From Carposina sasakii (taxonomy: Eukaryota > Arthropoda > Insecta > Lepidoptera > Carposinidae), in assembly GCA_014607495.2 (NCBI GenBank), contig CP053159.1:8253501-8317500 (forward strand): a DNA stretch of 64,000 bases, read 5' to 3'. Below the pieces are notes generated by a model. That model was not told where the DNA came from and did no database searches. It worked only from the letters and a program-made list of their open reading frames with translations. Both the position numbers and the translations under genes were made by a program. Below are positions 1 through 11,370 of this stretch, in pieces (position 1 is the stretch's first letter; each line of letters begins with the position of its first letter).

Positions 1-885
1 AGAACATAATATTTAAGAGCTGATCAGCGCGCAGTAATAATTCGGTGGTGCTCTACAGTATAGTATATACTTCGTAGTCAAGAGGTCATGCTCTTAAATT
101 TAGTTACGAGCATAAACTCCTGTAAGTAGCAAATTACAACTTTTAAATGTTGAATATTTGGAATTTATTAGCTTTGACATAATACTAACTTAAAGTATGT
201 TAATATATTAATGTAATATACAAGATACGTAATTAGATGAGTACTTGGGTTACTGTGTATTTACAAGCAGTCAGGAAAGCACTGTCAGTAGAGAATTTTT
301 CAAGCTCTTTCGTTATCAAGATCTCAGTTTACTTCAGAAGGAAAACATTAACATTTTTTATCGCTTTACGCTTGCACCCATTCAATAACTTCCTCTTAGA
401 TTTTTCGCAAGTCAAGTCAGTGAGCTTCGTTCAAAAAAATAATGAATAAACTGTTGTTGTTTGTATAGGTGGCCGTTGTTCTTAATCTCCAACTGTAACG
501 TTTATCTGCAGCAAATTTCAGTAGTGTGATTGATTAATGGTCACAGCATTTTAGTGCGAATTGAATAGTCTGCGGTTGTTCAAGGTATATATTATTGTGA
601 TGGTTAGTACAATGGTCGGTGGTCGCTAGCCATTTATTAGTCAGTGGATGGAATCCGATTCCAGTGAATAAGTTAGAAGCGTGAATAAAATTGTAATAAA
701 TTAAGTCAACTGCGGATTGATTGGATATTTTAGTTTACATATTAGCCCACTCTCACACTGAGGGATTGTACATTTTAAAATTATTGAAATCAAAAATTCT
801 CATTAATAAATAAATTCCTTTTACCCTTGGTTTTGCCGGCAAATCTCCTTTATTGACATTTCCAATGATGTCTTCTAAATTTTAT
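1..885. other. non-coding, no gene seen
   Basis: AT-rich sequence. A 70-codon ORF at 237-449 has no recognisable domain, no splice context and ordinary random length for this composition, so it is not called. I see no repeat that recurs elsewhere in the window. Confidence 0.5.
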
Positions 886-887
886 TA

Positions 888-1025
888 GGGGCCGATTTTT
901 CAAACGTTAGATAGCTTATCTGAAGAATAAAGTTGATGCTGTCTCTATCATGAACAAGTTTTAGAGAAAGACAGAATCAACTTTATTTTTTAGATAGGCC
1001 ATCTGAGGTTTGGAAAAATCAGCCC
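888..1025. mobile_element. 138-bp palindromic MITE with TA target duplication
   Basis: Nearly the whole unit is an inverted repeat. The left end GGGGCCGATTTTTCAAAC pairs with the right end, whose reverse complement reads GGGCTGATTTTTCCAAAC. Pairing continues inward through AAAGTTGATnCTGTCT to a short loop near 945-960. TA dinucleotides lie outside both ends (886-887 and 1026-1027), as expected for a Tc1/mariner-type non-autonomous element. There is no coding capacity. The superfamily assignment is inferred from TA only. Confidence 0.7.
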
Positions 1026-1027
1026 TA

Positions 1028-3828
1028 AAATAAATTAAAGTTGTTTTGTATTAACAGCCATTATCAATACCTACTAGACAAAATATAAAATATCGGATTT
1101 TTTAATTCCAAATGTGTAATTTTGCATCTTTAAAAAATCTCAAGATCGGTTATCAAAATTGTCCGTTAATCATGAATAAGTAGGATAGAATAGAGTTACA
1201 AGCGTATTTGTTAATGGATACCTAAATAGTAGATATAATGTATTGTATAACAAACACAAATTATTTTACACCACTGGTTATTCGGAGTACAGGTGCATGA
1301 AGGAAGGTATTAATTGCAAAGGCATGTAAAATTATTGTATCGGGCATATATAAATAAACAACACAGATGTATTCTCGAAGCAACTAACAAAAGAACAACA
1401 ATAGAACTAAGGTTAGTTATGAAACAATTTTTATGACAAGTCTAACAAATATCGATCGATATAAATATCCACTCTAGTAAAATAGCAGGTCAATTCGACG
1501 GCCAATAGAAGAATCTCGTTCGAAAATCTGACCGTTGGAGAGGATAAGCTAACACGTAATGAAAATCTAGATCCAGCCAATAATAAACTGGTTTAAATAG
1601 TAAGTTTCCTGCATCACTGAGCCACCAATAAAACACGTTCCGACCACGCCTTTCAACGGTATCTTGAACGAGCAGCGCTGGTTATGTAAATGTAAAAAAA
1701 TGATAGCAATTTATATGGTAAGCATCGACGAGTGAGATGCCTAATCTCAAATTATCGGCACGCCCTCGTGCAATAATTTTCCTGATATTTGGAGGTTTTG
1801 GATGATATTCGTTGACTAGGTACTCAAGTTTTGCAATAATTTCTAGTGCATATAACTCACGACCTGAGTAACAAAATTTTTAGCTATGACAAGTTACATT
1901 TAAAGAAGTTAAATTTAAATATTGCTCTATTTTCATAATCATGATGCACCCCACTACTATAGGGCTCACAAAACATGTATTCCATCTACTGATCGAGTTT
2001 ACGCTAAACTCCTTTCCTCGTAAAGTAAGTTGTACTACAGGTAATTTAATTAATTTAACTGGAACTATTGCAGCAAACTACTAGCCATAAATCTCGGACG
2101 GAGACAACTCCTGTGGTCCTCAGCGCAAGAAGTGCCGCCAGTTTTAGTACCGCACCAAGGCTCTCTTCATAAAGTTCACAAATTATATTGGTCAGTTTTA
2201 TTTTGTCATTCATTCTCAACTTCACGAGAAAATGGGTTTTACGCCGTCACGTTTCGAATACAGGTTTAGTGACGACGACTTGGCCTAACCCCAATAATGA
2301 GTTATTCCAAACTATCACCCTGTTTTGTCCCCGTAGGGAAAGAGATCGGGAAACTGAGGTAACCTAAAAAGGTAATACAGGGTATCAGATCAGAATACCA
2401 CCATTTTAATGTATGTTTTGTTAACACTATGTAAAGTAGATAAACGATTCATTTATTGGATTTACGAGTCTGCATACAGTAGGTAAAGGAACAAGCTCCA
2501 TTGAAATTGAAACAACAGAGGAGACGAAATCATTGCAGCTTCCTCCTCGTTAGCTTTTAAACGAAAGCCTGCTTTTTGTATTCAAAAGATGTAAGATTTA
2601 ACATTTTAATTTTGCCAACGAATTTTAAAAAGTCTGACTGAAGTACTTGTAATAGAAAATTAGTGGCAATAATTTTGAATTGATTGGTAAATTATAAATA
2701 TTTTCTTCGAATACATTAATATGCACACCTAACATAAGCAACAGGAAGACTAATAATAAAAGTTCAACGATGATTTCAACTTACATATCCTTTGTGAAAT
2801 AATTAATATGATGACAATTATTTACCGGTCAATGTGTACTAACTCTTTGGTCGCTCTAAACCGAGTGCTATTACTACCAGGCAGATAGTTAGCGACCGAT
2901 TGTTCCGCCAATTGGTATGCACCCTACACTGCGATACAACCCGAATTATGGCCTAAGTTGGGTTCGCGCACATCACTTATTAAATTAAGTATGCGCTCCA
3001 CGCTTCACACATTAAGCAAGGTTTGTTTCATATGCGGTTGAACTTCTATATTGTTCATATGCTGCAGCTTATTAGATTGATAGTGCTTTAGCCAGATAGC
3101 ATGTCCGATACTGAGTTATACAGAAACTTACTCACTTGACCATCTCTTGTAGTGGTTTTTACATGTTCTAGAGACCAGACTTGAAGTAACCAAATCGTTG
3201 TACGTCCTACTGTTTTCGCATTTCCTGTGGGAACACTAAATCCTGGGACAAAAGTTGCAGTTTCTGCTTATGTAGGTAGGTACAATATCACCGATACACC
3301 TGAAAGTTAAAAAAAACATTCCCTCAAGTTAGAAACTTTACTTTACTCAATGGAATATAGCTACCTATAGGTAATACAGTATAGCAGATTGAAACCTAAA
3401 GGACTTTATTATTATTATAATTATTTATGGATTGACACATCCAAATCAAATCAAATTGTTTTATTCAAAAATGTAGTTTTCAGCTAAGTGAATTAAATAA
3501 TCAAGAACTACGTAATTCTTATATTCATAACAGAATACAATACAGAATATATGAGGGGATAGTCGACTCTAACAGCAATGTACCTGAGCATCAGATGAAG
3601 TGCAAATGTACATACGGACGACCGAGCACACCTCCCGTACCTGTTACCTATAAAAATATTAAAAAATTTAGTAGTATTCGCTACGGGAACAAGTGTGGAA
3701 AAAAGGACTTATTTAAATTACGGATCCTTCTATTTCGCTGATGTCTATAACACAGGTTAGCCTAAGTATAGACACAGACGGTGTTATTACAAAAGAATAT
3801 AAGCATCATTTAAATGAAACATTGGCTA
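1028..3828. other. non-coding, AT-rich, no gene seen
   Basis: No ORF of interest. A short motif near 3440-3475 (rich in 'AATCAAATCAAATTGTTT') resembles a common lepidopteran dispersed repeat, but I cannot delimit it. The rest holds nothing I recognise. Confidence 0.5.
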
Positions 3829-3856
3829 AATTTGACTAGTGTTGCCCAAATTCAGT

Positions 3857-4013
3857 CTTGGTCTTGCAGTCTTGGTCTTGTTCTTGCGTTTTTGCAAGAC
3901 CAAGACCAAGAACAAGACCGCGTATTTTTAGCAAGACCAAGACCAAGACTGACCGTGCAAGACTTGAGCAAGAACAAGACATAGCCTGCAAGACTCTTGC
4001 GTCTTGCAGCTAG
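3857..4013. repeat. left subterminal CAAGAC/GTCTTG hexamer array
   Basis: Immediately inside the left hAT terminus, GTCTTG and CAAGAC hexamers and the related CAAGAA occur about every 6-12 bp in both orientations. Known hAT transposases bind subterminal repeats, so these are probable transposase-binding sites. That role is inferred from the family. Confidence 0.8.
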
Positions 4014-4908
4014 GACTTAGCGCTATTTCACGGAGTAGTTAGGTGTAACAGTTCGGTGTATAGGTAGGTACGCTTAGGAATTCTATGAGACGCAAAAAAC
4101 TGTATCAAAGAATATGAAAAACTGGACCTATGCGCATTACGACTAATACCATAAACATAGCGAATAAAAAAATATCTATTAAAATCAAACTGAGTGAATG
4201 CATAGTTATGTTTTAACCATCGGCACTTTGATAATGCGGCATCAAAGGTTTTGTACTTACTTCTCAAAGAAATTTGCCGCTTTTCGGAAGTACATGGTTA
4301 TGAACTTATGATACACGCGCCGGCGGCTTCTTTTGAAATCTAAAACAATCGTTGCCGCCACGCCGAAATAATAACATTTGACACTATTTGATTGCCGCCA
4401 TAGGGCGTAGGTATACTCATGCAAAATAATTTCGAATTTTAAGAGTACCTACAGGTGTTCCAAAGAATAAATAAGTTTCAGAGTGCTTAGAATGAAAATG
4501 AATACATTATACTGATCACGCAAGTAGTATTATGATTAGGATAAAATGGTAAGGATAGGTAGTAGATATCATAATAATTCATTCTAGTAAGTATATATTA
4601 TAATATTGATTACTTATATGGTTTTAAACTAATTACTTAGGTACTATTATTGTACATTTAGTCATTATATTTCTTAAGTTTTTACAAGAAAAAATAGCAA
4701 AAAAGTGTTCAAATATCACCCGTTTGATAAATATTGTAGCCACTTTTAAATATACTTGAAACGTGTAAAAAAATTCTACAAAACTAATAAAATAATATAA
4801 AAAGCGTAGGTACTTACCTATTAATAAAATAAAAAGCCTGCGATAAGAGTTTTGTATTACTTACCAGCCCGAATATCTCTGAGAGAGATGATGAGAGTAA
4901 GTATTTAC

Positions 4909-5046
4909 TAGCTGTGCCCGCGACTTCGTCCACGAGGAATAGTAACTTTGGAGGTATAGTGACGTTCAGGATTTATTTATTTATTTTAAAACTTCTGTCA
5001 TCAAACATACAAACGAACTCTTCAGCTTTATAATATTAGTATAGAT
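4909..5046 (+). repeat. interspersed LINE/SINE-type 3' fragment nested in the hAT element
   Basis: It starts 'ACTAGCTGTGCCCGCGACTT' and ends 'TTTATAATATTAGTATAGAT'. These are the two ends of the 'CGTCCGCGTGG' interspersed repeat family seen at 17848, 18549, 32495, 36481, 47147, 53355 and 54170. The interior is degenerate. It lies upstream of the transposase gene and does not interrupt coding sequence. Confidence 0.6.
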
Positions 5047-5066
5047 GTACGCCAAAACATTCACTT

Positions 5067-5109
5067 ATATGTAAAGAATAGTGATTGGCACTAATTCTTT
5101 ACATATATT
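5067..5109. repeat. strong hairpin upstream of the hAT transposase
   Basis: TATATGTAAAGAATAGTG is followed by a 5-nt loop and its complement with a single bulged base, ending at ACATATA. It lies in the presumed promoter or leader, about 280 bp before the start codon. Function unknown. Confidence 0.55.
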
Positions 5110-5391
5110 TTATTCACGCGTCGCGTCTGTACAAGTAGGTAATATTTAGTGTGTGTTTGTACGCCGCACGCGGCATCGTTTGATTTGCGGCGGCATCCTT
5201 TTCATAGAGCCGGCACGTGGCGAGGCGGCGCGGTAGAAAGCAAGGAAACGTACTTCATTTATTTATACTTCATAATACGAATTATTTTAATTCCAGTCAT
5301 TTCCAATTGAGCTGTGCTTCGAGTCTAACTTAATAATTGTTTTTACTAATTCTCGTTGTTTTCTAAAAACGTATCACGTGTACAATTTAAT

Positions 5392-7766
5392 ATGAGTGAC
5401 GAAGATTCAAATTATTCTAGTCCGAGTAACGAGAGTTTGAGTCACAGATCTAAAAGACCCAAAAGCAAATTTGAGGAGTTTTTCGAAATAATTCATGCAT
5501 CCCAAACTGCCTTGTGTAAATTGTGCCAACATAAAAAGATTGAAATAAAAATGAAAAACAGAAACACTTCAGGCTTAAGGAAACATCTAATATCTTTCCA
5601 CAAAAAGGAATCAGAAATATTTCTTCCTGTTAAACCAAAATTAAGTGGAGATATCACAAGCTTTTTAGTAACCGCTGGAAGAAGTGGACAGGTAAGAATA
5701 TTTTTTTAACAGTTAAAAGAATTTTAACTCCGCGTAGCTATTCATGCGATACTTTCAAAACGCCATTAACTTATGTAAGTATTTTTGAGTTAGTGGTGTT
5801 TTCATCTAGGGGTGCGACATATTAAGTATGTAATTATCGTCTTAAATATTTTTTATAAACACCCATATTTTCATTTAATCGGCCAGTAACAACTAAGTAC
5901 TTTATTTTGGTAAATTACAGTACAGTGCAACCTTAATATAAAAAATATCAATTTAACGATTTTCTCGATTTAACAACAACAAACCTCCTCCTCTTATACG
6001 CTCAAACCTAGTATGTTTTAAATAATAACACAAGATTTATTGTTTTGTTTCAGTCGGAAAACAGCAGTGACAACATCACGACAGCTACAGTTGATTGGGT
6101 GGTGAAAAAATATCTTCCCTTCTCATTTTTCGATGACGAAGTTACACAAGTATATTTTCGACGTATTTGCCCTAATATGGTGTTTCCTAAAAGGTCTACA
6201 CTTAGAAGGAAAGTCAAAGAGCGATTTGAAGAGCTCCAATTGAATTTTAAGGAACGACTTCAACAATTATCATCTAAAATGTCGTTTACCATTGATGGGT
6301 GGACGTCAATTGCTGGTAGGAGTTACTACGGGGTTACTATTCATTATATAGACAACGAATGGAAGTATCGATCTGTAGTTCTTGATTTTATACCATCACG
6401 CGGTCGACATACTGGGGAAGATATTGCAACGATTTTCCATGAATGTTTATTGGAATATGGCATTGATAAAATACAAGCTATCACGGTCGACAACGCAAGT
6501 GCAAATACCAAATTTATGTTTGAACTGGGCAAACAGCTGCCGCCACACTTTGATTCAGACAATCAACATTTCCGGTGCTTTGCTCACATTTTAAACCTTG
6601 GTGTACAAGATTTATTAAAGACCTTAGCATTACACTGTGAGTCTGACACTAACGCGCAAGATCAGCAGTACGAAGACTATGCAGACGAAACTGAGGATGA
6701 GGAAGATGAAGAATCTGCACCAAATATTGCTGACTCGCGTACATCTGTAACAAAGTTACGCAGTATTTCCAGTAAAATAAAAAGAAGTGAGATAGTGAAG
6801 AAGAAGTTTCAGTCTGCTTGTGAAGCAGCTGGCGTGCCATCAAATCTAAATGCCATTCTTGACTGTCCAACGAGATGGAATTCCACACATGATATGATTG
6901 GATTTGGTTTAAAAGTGAGAGCGGGCATTGACATATTGTGCAGTTCTGTCACCGAATTGAATGATTTTCAAATCACAGCTAATGAATGGCAGGTACTCGA
7001 AAAATTACATAAATTTCTAATAAACTTTAAACTTTTAAGTACAAAACTTGGTGGAGACAAATATGTTACATTACCGCTAGTCATTGTATCATTCAATCTC
7101 TTGCTAGATAAAATTGAATCCATGGTAAAACAGTTAGATGAGAAACCTAATCGATCTGAAGTGGATGAAAGGCTCATTCTAGCTTCCCAAGCAGCTCGAG
7201 ACAAAATGCTTAAACATTACAAGAAGAGCAACTGGATTTATTGTACTTCTTTAATTTTAGACCCAAGGCATAAGGCTCAGACTTTTGACCTGACAATGTG
7301 GGGGAAGCAACTTAAAACAGAAAGTCTGCGCAAGTTCAATGAACTTTATGAAGAATATAAAAGTCTACACTCACTGAACAAATCTCTGGAATTACCAGAA
7401 AAAGAAAATAAAGTATGTGATGAAGATGAAGACGTAATAGACTTTGATAAACTCTATGAATGTCCCTCGACGTCATCTGGATCTTGTCTTCAAGGCTTAG
7501 TGATAGACGAGTTGGAGGAGTACCTGAGAAAACCAAGAACTGCCAGCTCGGAAGACATTTTAGATTGGTGGAGGACGCATGAGACAGAGTATCCGATTTT
7601 ATCGAAAATGGCCCGTGATTTTCTCTCAATACCTGCAACTTCAGTACCTGCTGAGAGGTTATTTTCTAAAGCATCATTAGTAATTAGAAAACATAGAAAT
7701 AGGTTAAGTGATGAGTCAGCCAGATGGTTACTTTGTATTAATTCTTGGTCAAAAGAATTGATATAA
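5392..7766 (+). CDS. hAT transposase with BED zinc finger, two exons (670 aa)
   Basis: Exon 1 is 5392-5691 (100 codons) and exon 2 is 6054-7766. The 362-bp intron has donor CAG|GTAAGA and acceptor TTTGTTTCAG, phase 0, and the frame is kept. I chose the ATG at 5392 because the frame upstream has only a TTG. Exon 1 encodes a BED-type finger, C42-x2-C45...H65-x4-H70. Exon 2 has the RNase-H-like catalytic core: D181 in IDGWTS, D246 in VDNASAN, and C275/H278 in CFAH. An acidic linker near 305-320 follows, and then the hAT dimerisation domain near 595-665 with WW and E634 in PAERLFS, the likely third catalytic residue. About 670 aa is normal for this superfamily. It is predicted to cut and paste the surrounding element in the nucleus. 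No inactivating change is visible. Confidence 0.93.
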
Positions 7767-7823
7767 AGTATCATAACCTAATGATAAAGCTGTTGATTTG
7801 TGTTGTATTTTATTTTTTATTCA

Positions 7824-7829
7824 AATAAA
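7824..7829 (+). terminator. poly(A) signal AATAAA of the hAT transposase
   Basis: A consensus AATAAA 58 nt after the transposase stop codon, inside the element and before the right subterminal array. It is the only consensus signal in that interval close to the stop. Confidence 0.6.
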
Positions 7830-8187
7830 TGATAAATCGTAAAACTCTTTTATTAAATTTCTTATAAGTTGAGGGTTCAATCTCTTTCTAGACAGATAAG
7901 TATTGTTCTTTAAAATACAGTCAAGTTATTGTAATTAATTTGTTTTTTTACATGTTTTAGCAAATGTAAGCTTATAAATCATAAATGTTTATTAAGAAAC
8001 AGTTACTTCCATGGAAAACGACATATAGGTCAGTTGATTTTTGGAATTTCTTATCAAATCTTCAGTTATTTATTAATCTGCTTGATCTTTACTATGGCTA
8101 TGTTAATTCAAGCTCACAATGTCAATTCTAATACGTTTTTCTAAGATTTAAAGTAAACTTTAATAAATAGTAATAGACTAATAGATA

Positions 8188-8349
8188 ATTGCAAGACTTG
8201 CAAGACTCTTGCTGCAAGACCAAGACCAAGACCAAGACTGGGAGCGCAAGACCAAGACCAAGACCAAGACCAGGTGTATTGGCGCAAGACCAAGACCAGG
8301 TGTATTGGCGCAAGACCAAGACCAAGACTGGCTAAGTCTCGTCTTGTTC
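8188..8349. repeat. right subterminal CAAGAC hexamer array
   Basis: A dense run of CAAGACC/CAAGAC units, partly as perfect 'CAAGACCAAGACCAAGAC' tandems, containing a duplicated segment 'AGGTGTATTGGCGCAAGACC'. It mirrors the left array at 3857-4013. Apparent ORFs here (8128-8415, both strands) are translations of the repeat and are not genes. Confidence 0.85.
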
Positions 8350-8475
8350 TTGCATTTGGGCAACACTAAATTTGACGGATATTCTATACATTTTGCTGTC
8401 AAATGTCATATTTAAAACGAGTCTAACTTAAGGATCTCTTATGTAATAATAACACTGAGAAAGTCATACTATATC

Positions 8476-8754
8476 TGGGCGGCAATACTTGAAAATTTTT
8501 GAGCCGAAACGCAACCACTAACGAACCATTAACGAAACGCAGTGCGAAGCAATATTGAACTTACCGTTTGAGTTATAAGGTATATTTCAGCACGCATCGG
8601 TCGCGATTATGACAGAATATAAACAAATATCTGTCTCGTGCTGAAATGTCTCTAATTACGTAACCGTAAAGTAATTATTTCTTTGTTCTGAGCGTCTACA
8701 ACGGTTCCGTTTCGGCTTCGTTCCAACTCGAGACTTTTCGAGAATTGCCCCCTG
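8476..8754. mobile_element. foldback MITE, about 280 bp
   Basis: The outer arms GGGCGGCAATACTTGAAAA and the reverse complement of 8735-8752 (GGGGGCAATTCTCGAAAA) match with few differences. Inner arms 'ATTTCAGCACG' and 'CGTGCTGAAAT' also pair. TA dinucleotides may flank it (8472-8473, 8755-8756). No coding capacity. The exact ends and superfamily are uncertain. Confidence 0.55.
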
Positions 8755-8804
8755 TACTCACTACAGATAGACTTCATACTAAACTATAATATTCTGTCTG
8801 CAAG

Positions 8805-9001
8805 TACATAGATACATATAATCACGCCTCTATCCCTTACGGGGTAGGCAGAGCACCAAGGGCCGATAGAACCACATGGTGCCACTTCTGACCAATTTTG
8901 AGGGTATAGTTGAGATGTACAAGTTCGGTTAGTAGTGACAGCTTGTCAGCCCATCGCCTTCAACACCAAGACCCTCTACTGACTTGTACAGTATGCCCGG
9001 G
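8805..9001 (+). repeat. SINE-like interspersed repeat, copy 1
   Basis: About 195 bp beginning TACATA...TAATCACGCC and ending GACTTGTACAGTATGCCC. A second copy lies at 55084-55276 (same strand) and a 3' fragment at 36172-36222 (opposite strand). The segment with GGGGTAGGCAGAGCACC and AAGTTCGGTTAG might be degenerate polymerase III A and B boxes, but that is a guess. Low-complexity CATACATA precedes both long copies. Confidence 0.7.
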
Positions 9002-9475
9002 AAGAGAAATACAAATACAAAATAAATTTATTAATAATTTATTATGTATATTTATTTATTATGCACCTATGTATTTTCATCAAAATTCTGATAACTTGAT
9101 AATACATACTATCATGATCGCGTCTGAAGTAAGCCTGCAAATGTGTTCTCATTTCGGGATGGCTTTAAAAATAGCACCCCAGGAAGGTATTTGTCGCAAA
9201 CCTTGTAGCGTAACTTCCTTTCGTTATGATTAATGATGTGTTATTTTTCATTGGAACAGCTGGTGCGTATTTTTTCTACTCTCAAGTCTTCTGTTCCATG
9301 ACGTGTACCTATTAGTCACAGTCTGAAAAGGTTTTCGTGTGGATTTTATAACGTAATTTTTTGATTTTAGACCTGAATATGGGTTTTGCTCGTTTTCATT
9401 TCCACAGATTTCACCTTTTGACAGAAATGGACGTATTTAGCTAGGTTTAGGCAATGTGTTACTTATAATAATTTT
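9002..9475. other. non-coding spacer
   Basis: AT-rich sequence between the SINE-like repeat and LINE debris. No ORF or repeat that I can define. Confidence 0.4.
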
Positions 9476-10394
9476 TTTAAAACGAAAAACCGACTTCCTC
9501 CCAAAACTCTTAGAACCCAAAACTCTTAGAGCTTACTAAAGTAAAATTTAACTAAAGGGAAAATATATATTGCGTTAAGCCGTGTACGAAGTTTAGGAGG
9601 CATAATATTGTCAGATTTATATAATTTTTATATAAAATAGGCCACATGACAAAAGAGAAAAAAGACTAGGCTTCGAAACTTTACGTCTGACAATATGATG
9701 ATTATGATGATAATGATGACCTCCGACCAATTTCGGTCATGGCGACCACTTCTACTCCTAGATATTACTAAGTTGGCGTTCATGCTCTCGGAGATAGCTT
9801 ACATTTACATAGCCAATCTTCGCCCTGAACGCCCGCGCACACAGAGGACAGGTTAGTGCGCCATTATTGTATTATAGATAATGGCAGCAGGAGGACGAGT
9901 CTTTAGTTCATCACGTTTAGCGTCAAGGTCAGCTTGACGCTGCTCCTCGAACTCGTGTACTTGCTTTATCACCGTCCTGCGCCACTCTGGTCGTTGTGCT
10001 GACAAAACTTCCCATTTAGATGGATCTATATTGCATCTCTTCATGTCTTTTCTGAACATCTTTGTATCTGAGGAGTTGCCCGCCGCGTTTCCGCTTGCCC
10101 TCCTCTAGTTCAGAAAAGAAGATGCTCTTAGCCAATCTCCTCTCCGCCATACGAGACACATGACCGCACCACCGAAGCTGCCGACGCATTAAGTAGGCCT
10201 CAATGGCACTTACATTGGCTCTTCGCAATACTTCGGTATTACGCACTCGGTTGGACCATCTGATTCTCATGATGGATCGGAGGCACTTGAGGTGGAATCG
10301 ATCCAGAGTGCGTATGTGGCGACGGTACTTGCACCACGCCTCGGAGGAATATAAGAGATTTGGCAGCACAACAGCCATGTACACACTTATTTAA
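9476..10394 (-). pseudogene. 5'-truncated LINE: ORF2 C-terminal remnant plus 3' tail
   Basis: On the minus strand, 10384-10016 encodes a non-LTR retrotransposon C-terminal region: LLYSSEAW, then [16 protein letters not shown], then [13 protein letters not shown] and [15 protein letters not shown]. The sequence continues in another frame from about 10059 to 9853 ([14 protein letters not shown]...), so there is a frameshift near 10040. The RT core is absent. Downstream on the same strand, 9600-9476 ends in GGAGGAAGTCGGTTTTTC, a typical lepidopteran RTE-like tail. It is dead. The clade (RTE-like) is inferred from the tail and the C-terminal motif order. Confidence 0.7.
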
Positions 10395-10537
10395 GCAACA
10401 TATAATTACACTCCTTCTTCCTGCCCTGTTCCCAATCATTTGGGGTCGGTGCAATATGTAGGTACTCTTTTTTCATTCATCCCTATTATCCGTCATCTCG
10501 TTATTCTCATGTCTACCTCTTCCTCTATAACCATCTT

Positions 10538-11115
10538 ACTTCGGACACGGCTTAACGCAACATATAATTTAATGACTTAACACAATTATCTTCATCTTCA
10601 TAAGGCTATTGCAGTCCGTTACTGGACGTAGGCCCCCCCTGCCATAGGGGGATTTTGTTACTAAAAAGTTCCACTATCTGTTTTTCGGCGGCTCCATCAT
10701 CAGACCCTCGTTTCCTTTATATTATGTGTAGCTGACCAAAATTCTCTATAAAAATCTAAAAACGGACTACTCGTGCCTTTTATATTTGAGGATATCCCTA
10801 GATTCCTTAGAGATTCCATCATCAGATGTTATGTTTTATATGTAGGTGATCAAAACGCTCAGTAAAAGTATAAAAACAGACTACATGTGCCTACAATATT
10901 CGAGGATTGCCCTCGATTTCTCCAGGATCCCATCATCAGATCCTGATATGGTGAATATGGGACCAACCTGGAAGTATACCATGACCAACTATAAAAAAAA
11001 AAATTGAAATCGGTTCATAAACGACGGAGTTCTGAGGTAACACACATAAAAAAAAAAAAAAAAAAAAACAAACAGACGAATTGATAACCTCTCTTTTTGA
11101 AGTCGGTTAAAAAAA
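10538..11115 (+). repeat. LINE 3' untranslated tail in the opposite orientation
   Basis: It starts with 'ACTTCGGACACGGCTTAACG', the inverted counterpart of 9561-9592. It then carries repeated 'CCATCATCAGA' segments (10693, 10828 and 10931), a long A-run near 11049-11069, and a terminal 'TTTTTGAAGTCGGTTAAAA'. This is the 3' end of an RTE-like LINE with no remaining coding sequence. It lies back to back with the fragment at 9476-10394. Confidence 0.65.
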
Positions 11116-11250
11116 GCCTTTCTTTTTCTTACTTATAAATTAGCTTTTAAATTTATAATTTTTTTAAATTTTATAAATTTTATGTAATGTTTGAAATTGA
11201 AAACACAGCCTAATTAATTTATTCTATTTTTATCGTACATATGCACTATA

Positions 11251-11370
11251 CAGGATGTAATAAAAGGGAAATTATATGCTTATTTTTCAAGAATGTATTA
11301 AATTTCCTGAGATGTCTATACTATCTGGAAATATAAATATGTGATATTGAGTCTCAAATTTTATGGATAG
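11251..11370 (+). repeat. palindromic MITE, left part, interrupted by the BEL element
   Basis: CAGGATGTAATAAAAGGG... to TCTCAAATTTTATGGATAG matches the MITE copies at 45669-45928, 53808-54069 and 32020-32275. Its continuation (GATAGGTTCTCTAT...) resumes at 15340 on the far side of the BEL element. Uninterrupted copies read straight across, e.g. 'TTTTGGTGATAGGTTCT' in the copy at 53808, so they show the empty site. Confidence 0.8.

Larger units (their letters stand above)
3837..8368 (+). mobile_element. complete hAT-superfamily DNA transposon (4.5 kb)
   Basis: An 8-bp target duplication AATTTGAC (3829-3836 and 8369-8376) flanks terminal inverted repeats TAGTGTTGCCCAAAT (3837-3851) and its near-perfect complement ending at 8368. 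An 8-bp TSD with a transposase carrying a BED finger and an hAT C-terminal domain defines the hAT superfamily. Both subterminal regions are packed with CAAGAC/GTCTTG hexamers. The transposase reads through two exons without a stop or frameshift. Perfect TSD, matching ends and an open gene indicate a recent and potentially autonomous copy, although the 5' untranslated part carries a nested LINE/SINE-type fragment (4909-5046). Confidence 0.93.

Noticed and set aside
237..449. 70-codon ORF
   Set aside because: No domain, no splice signals, length expected by chance.
3857..4013. CRISPR-like short repeats
   Set aside because: The units are 6 bp, in mixed orientation and without spacers, lie inside hAT ends, and the genome is eukaryotic.
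8128..8415. ORFs rich in repeated QDQDQD or LVLVLV residues
   Set aside because: They are translations of the CAAGAC subterminal array of the hAT element on both strands, not genes.
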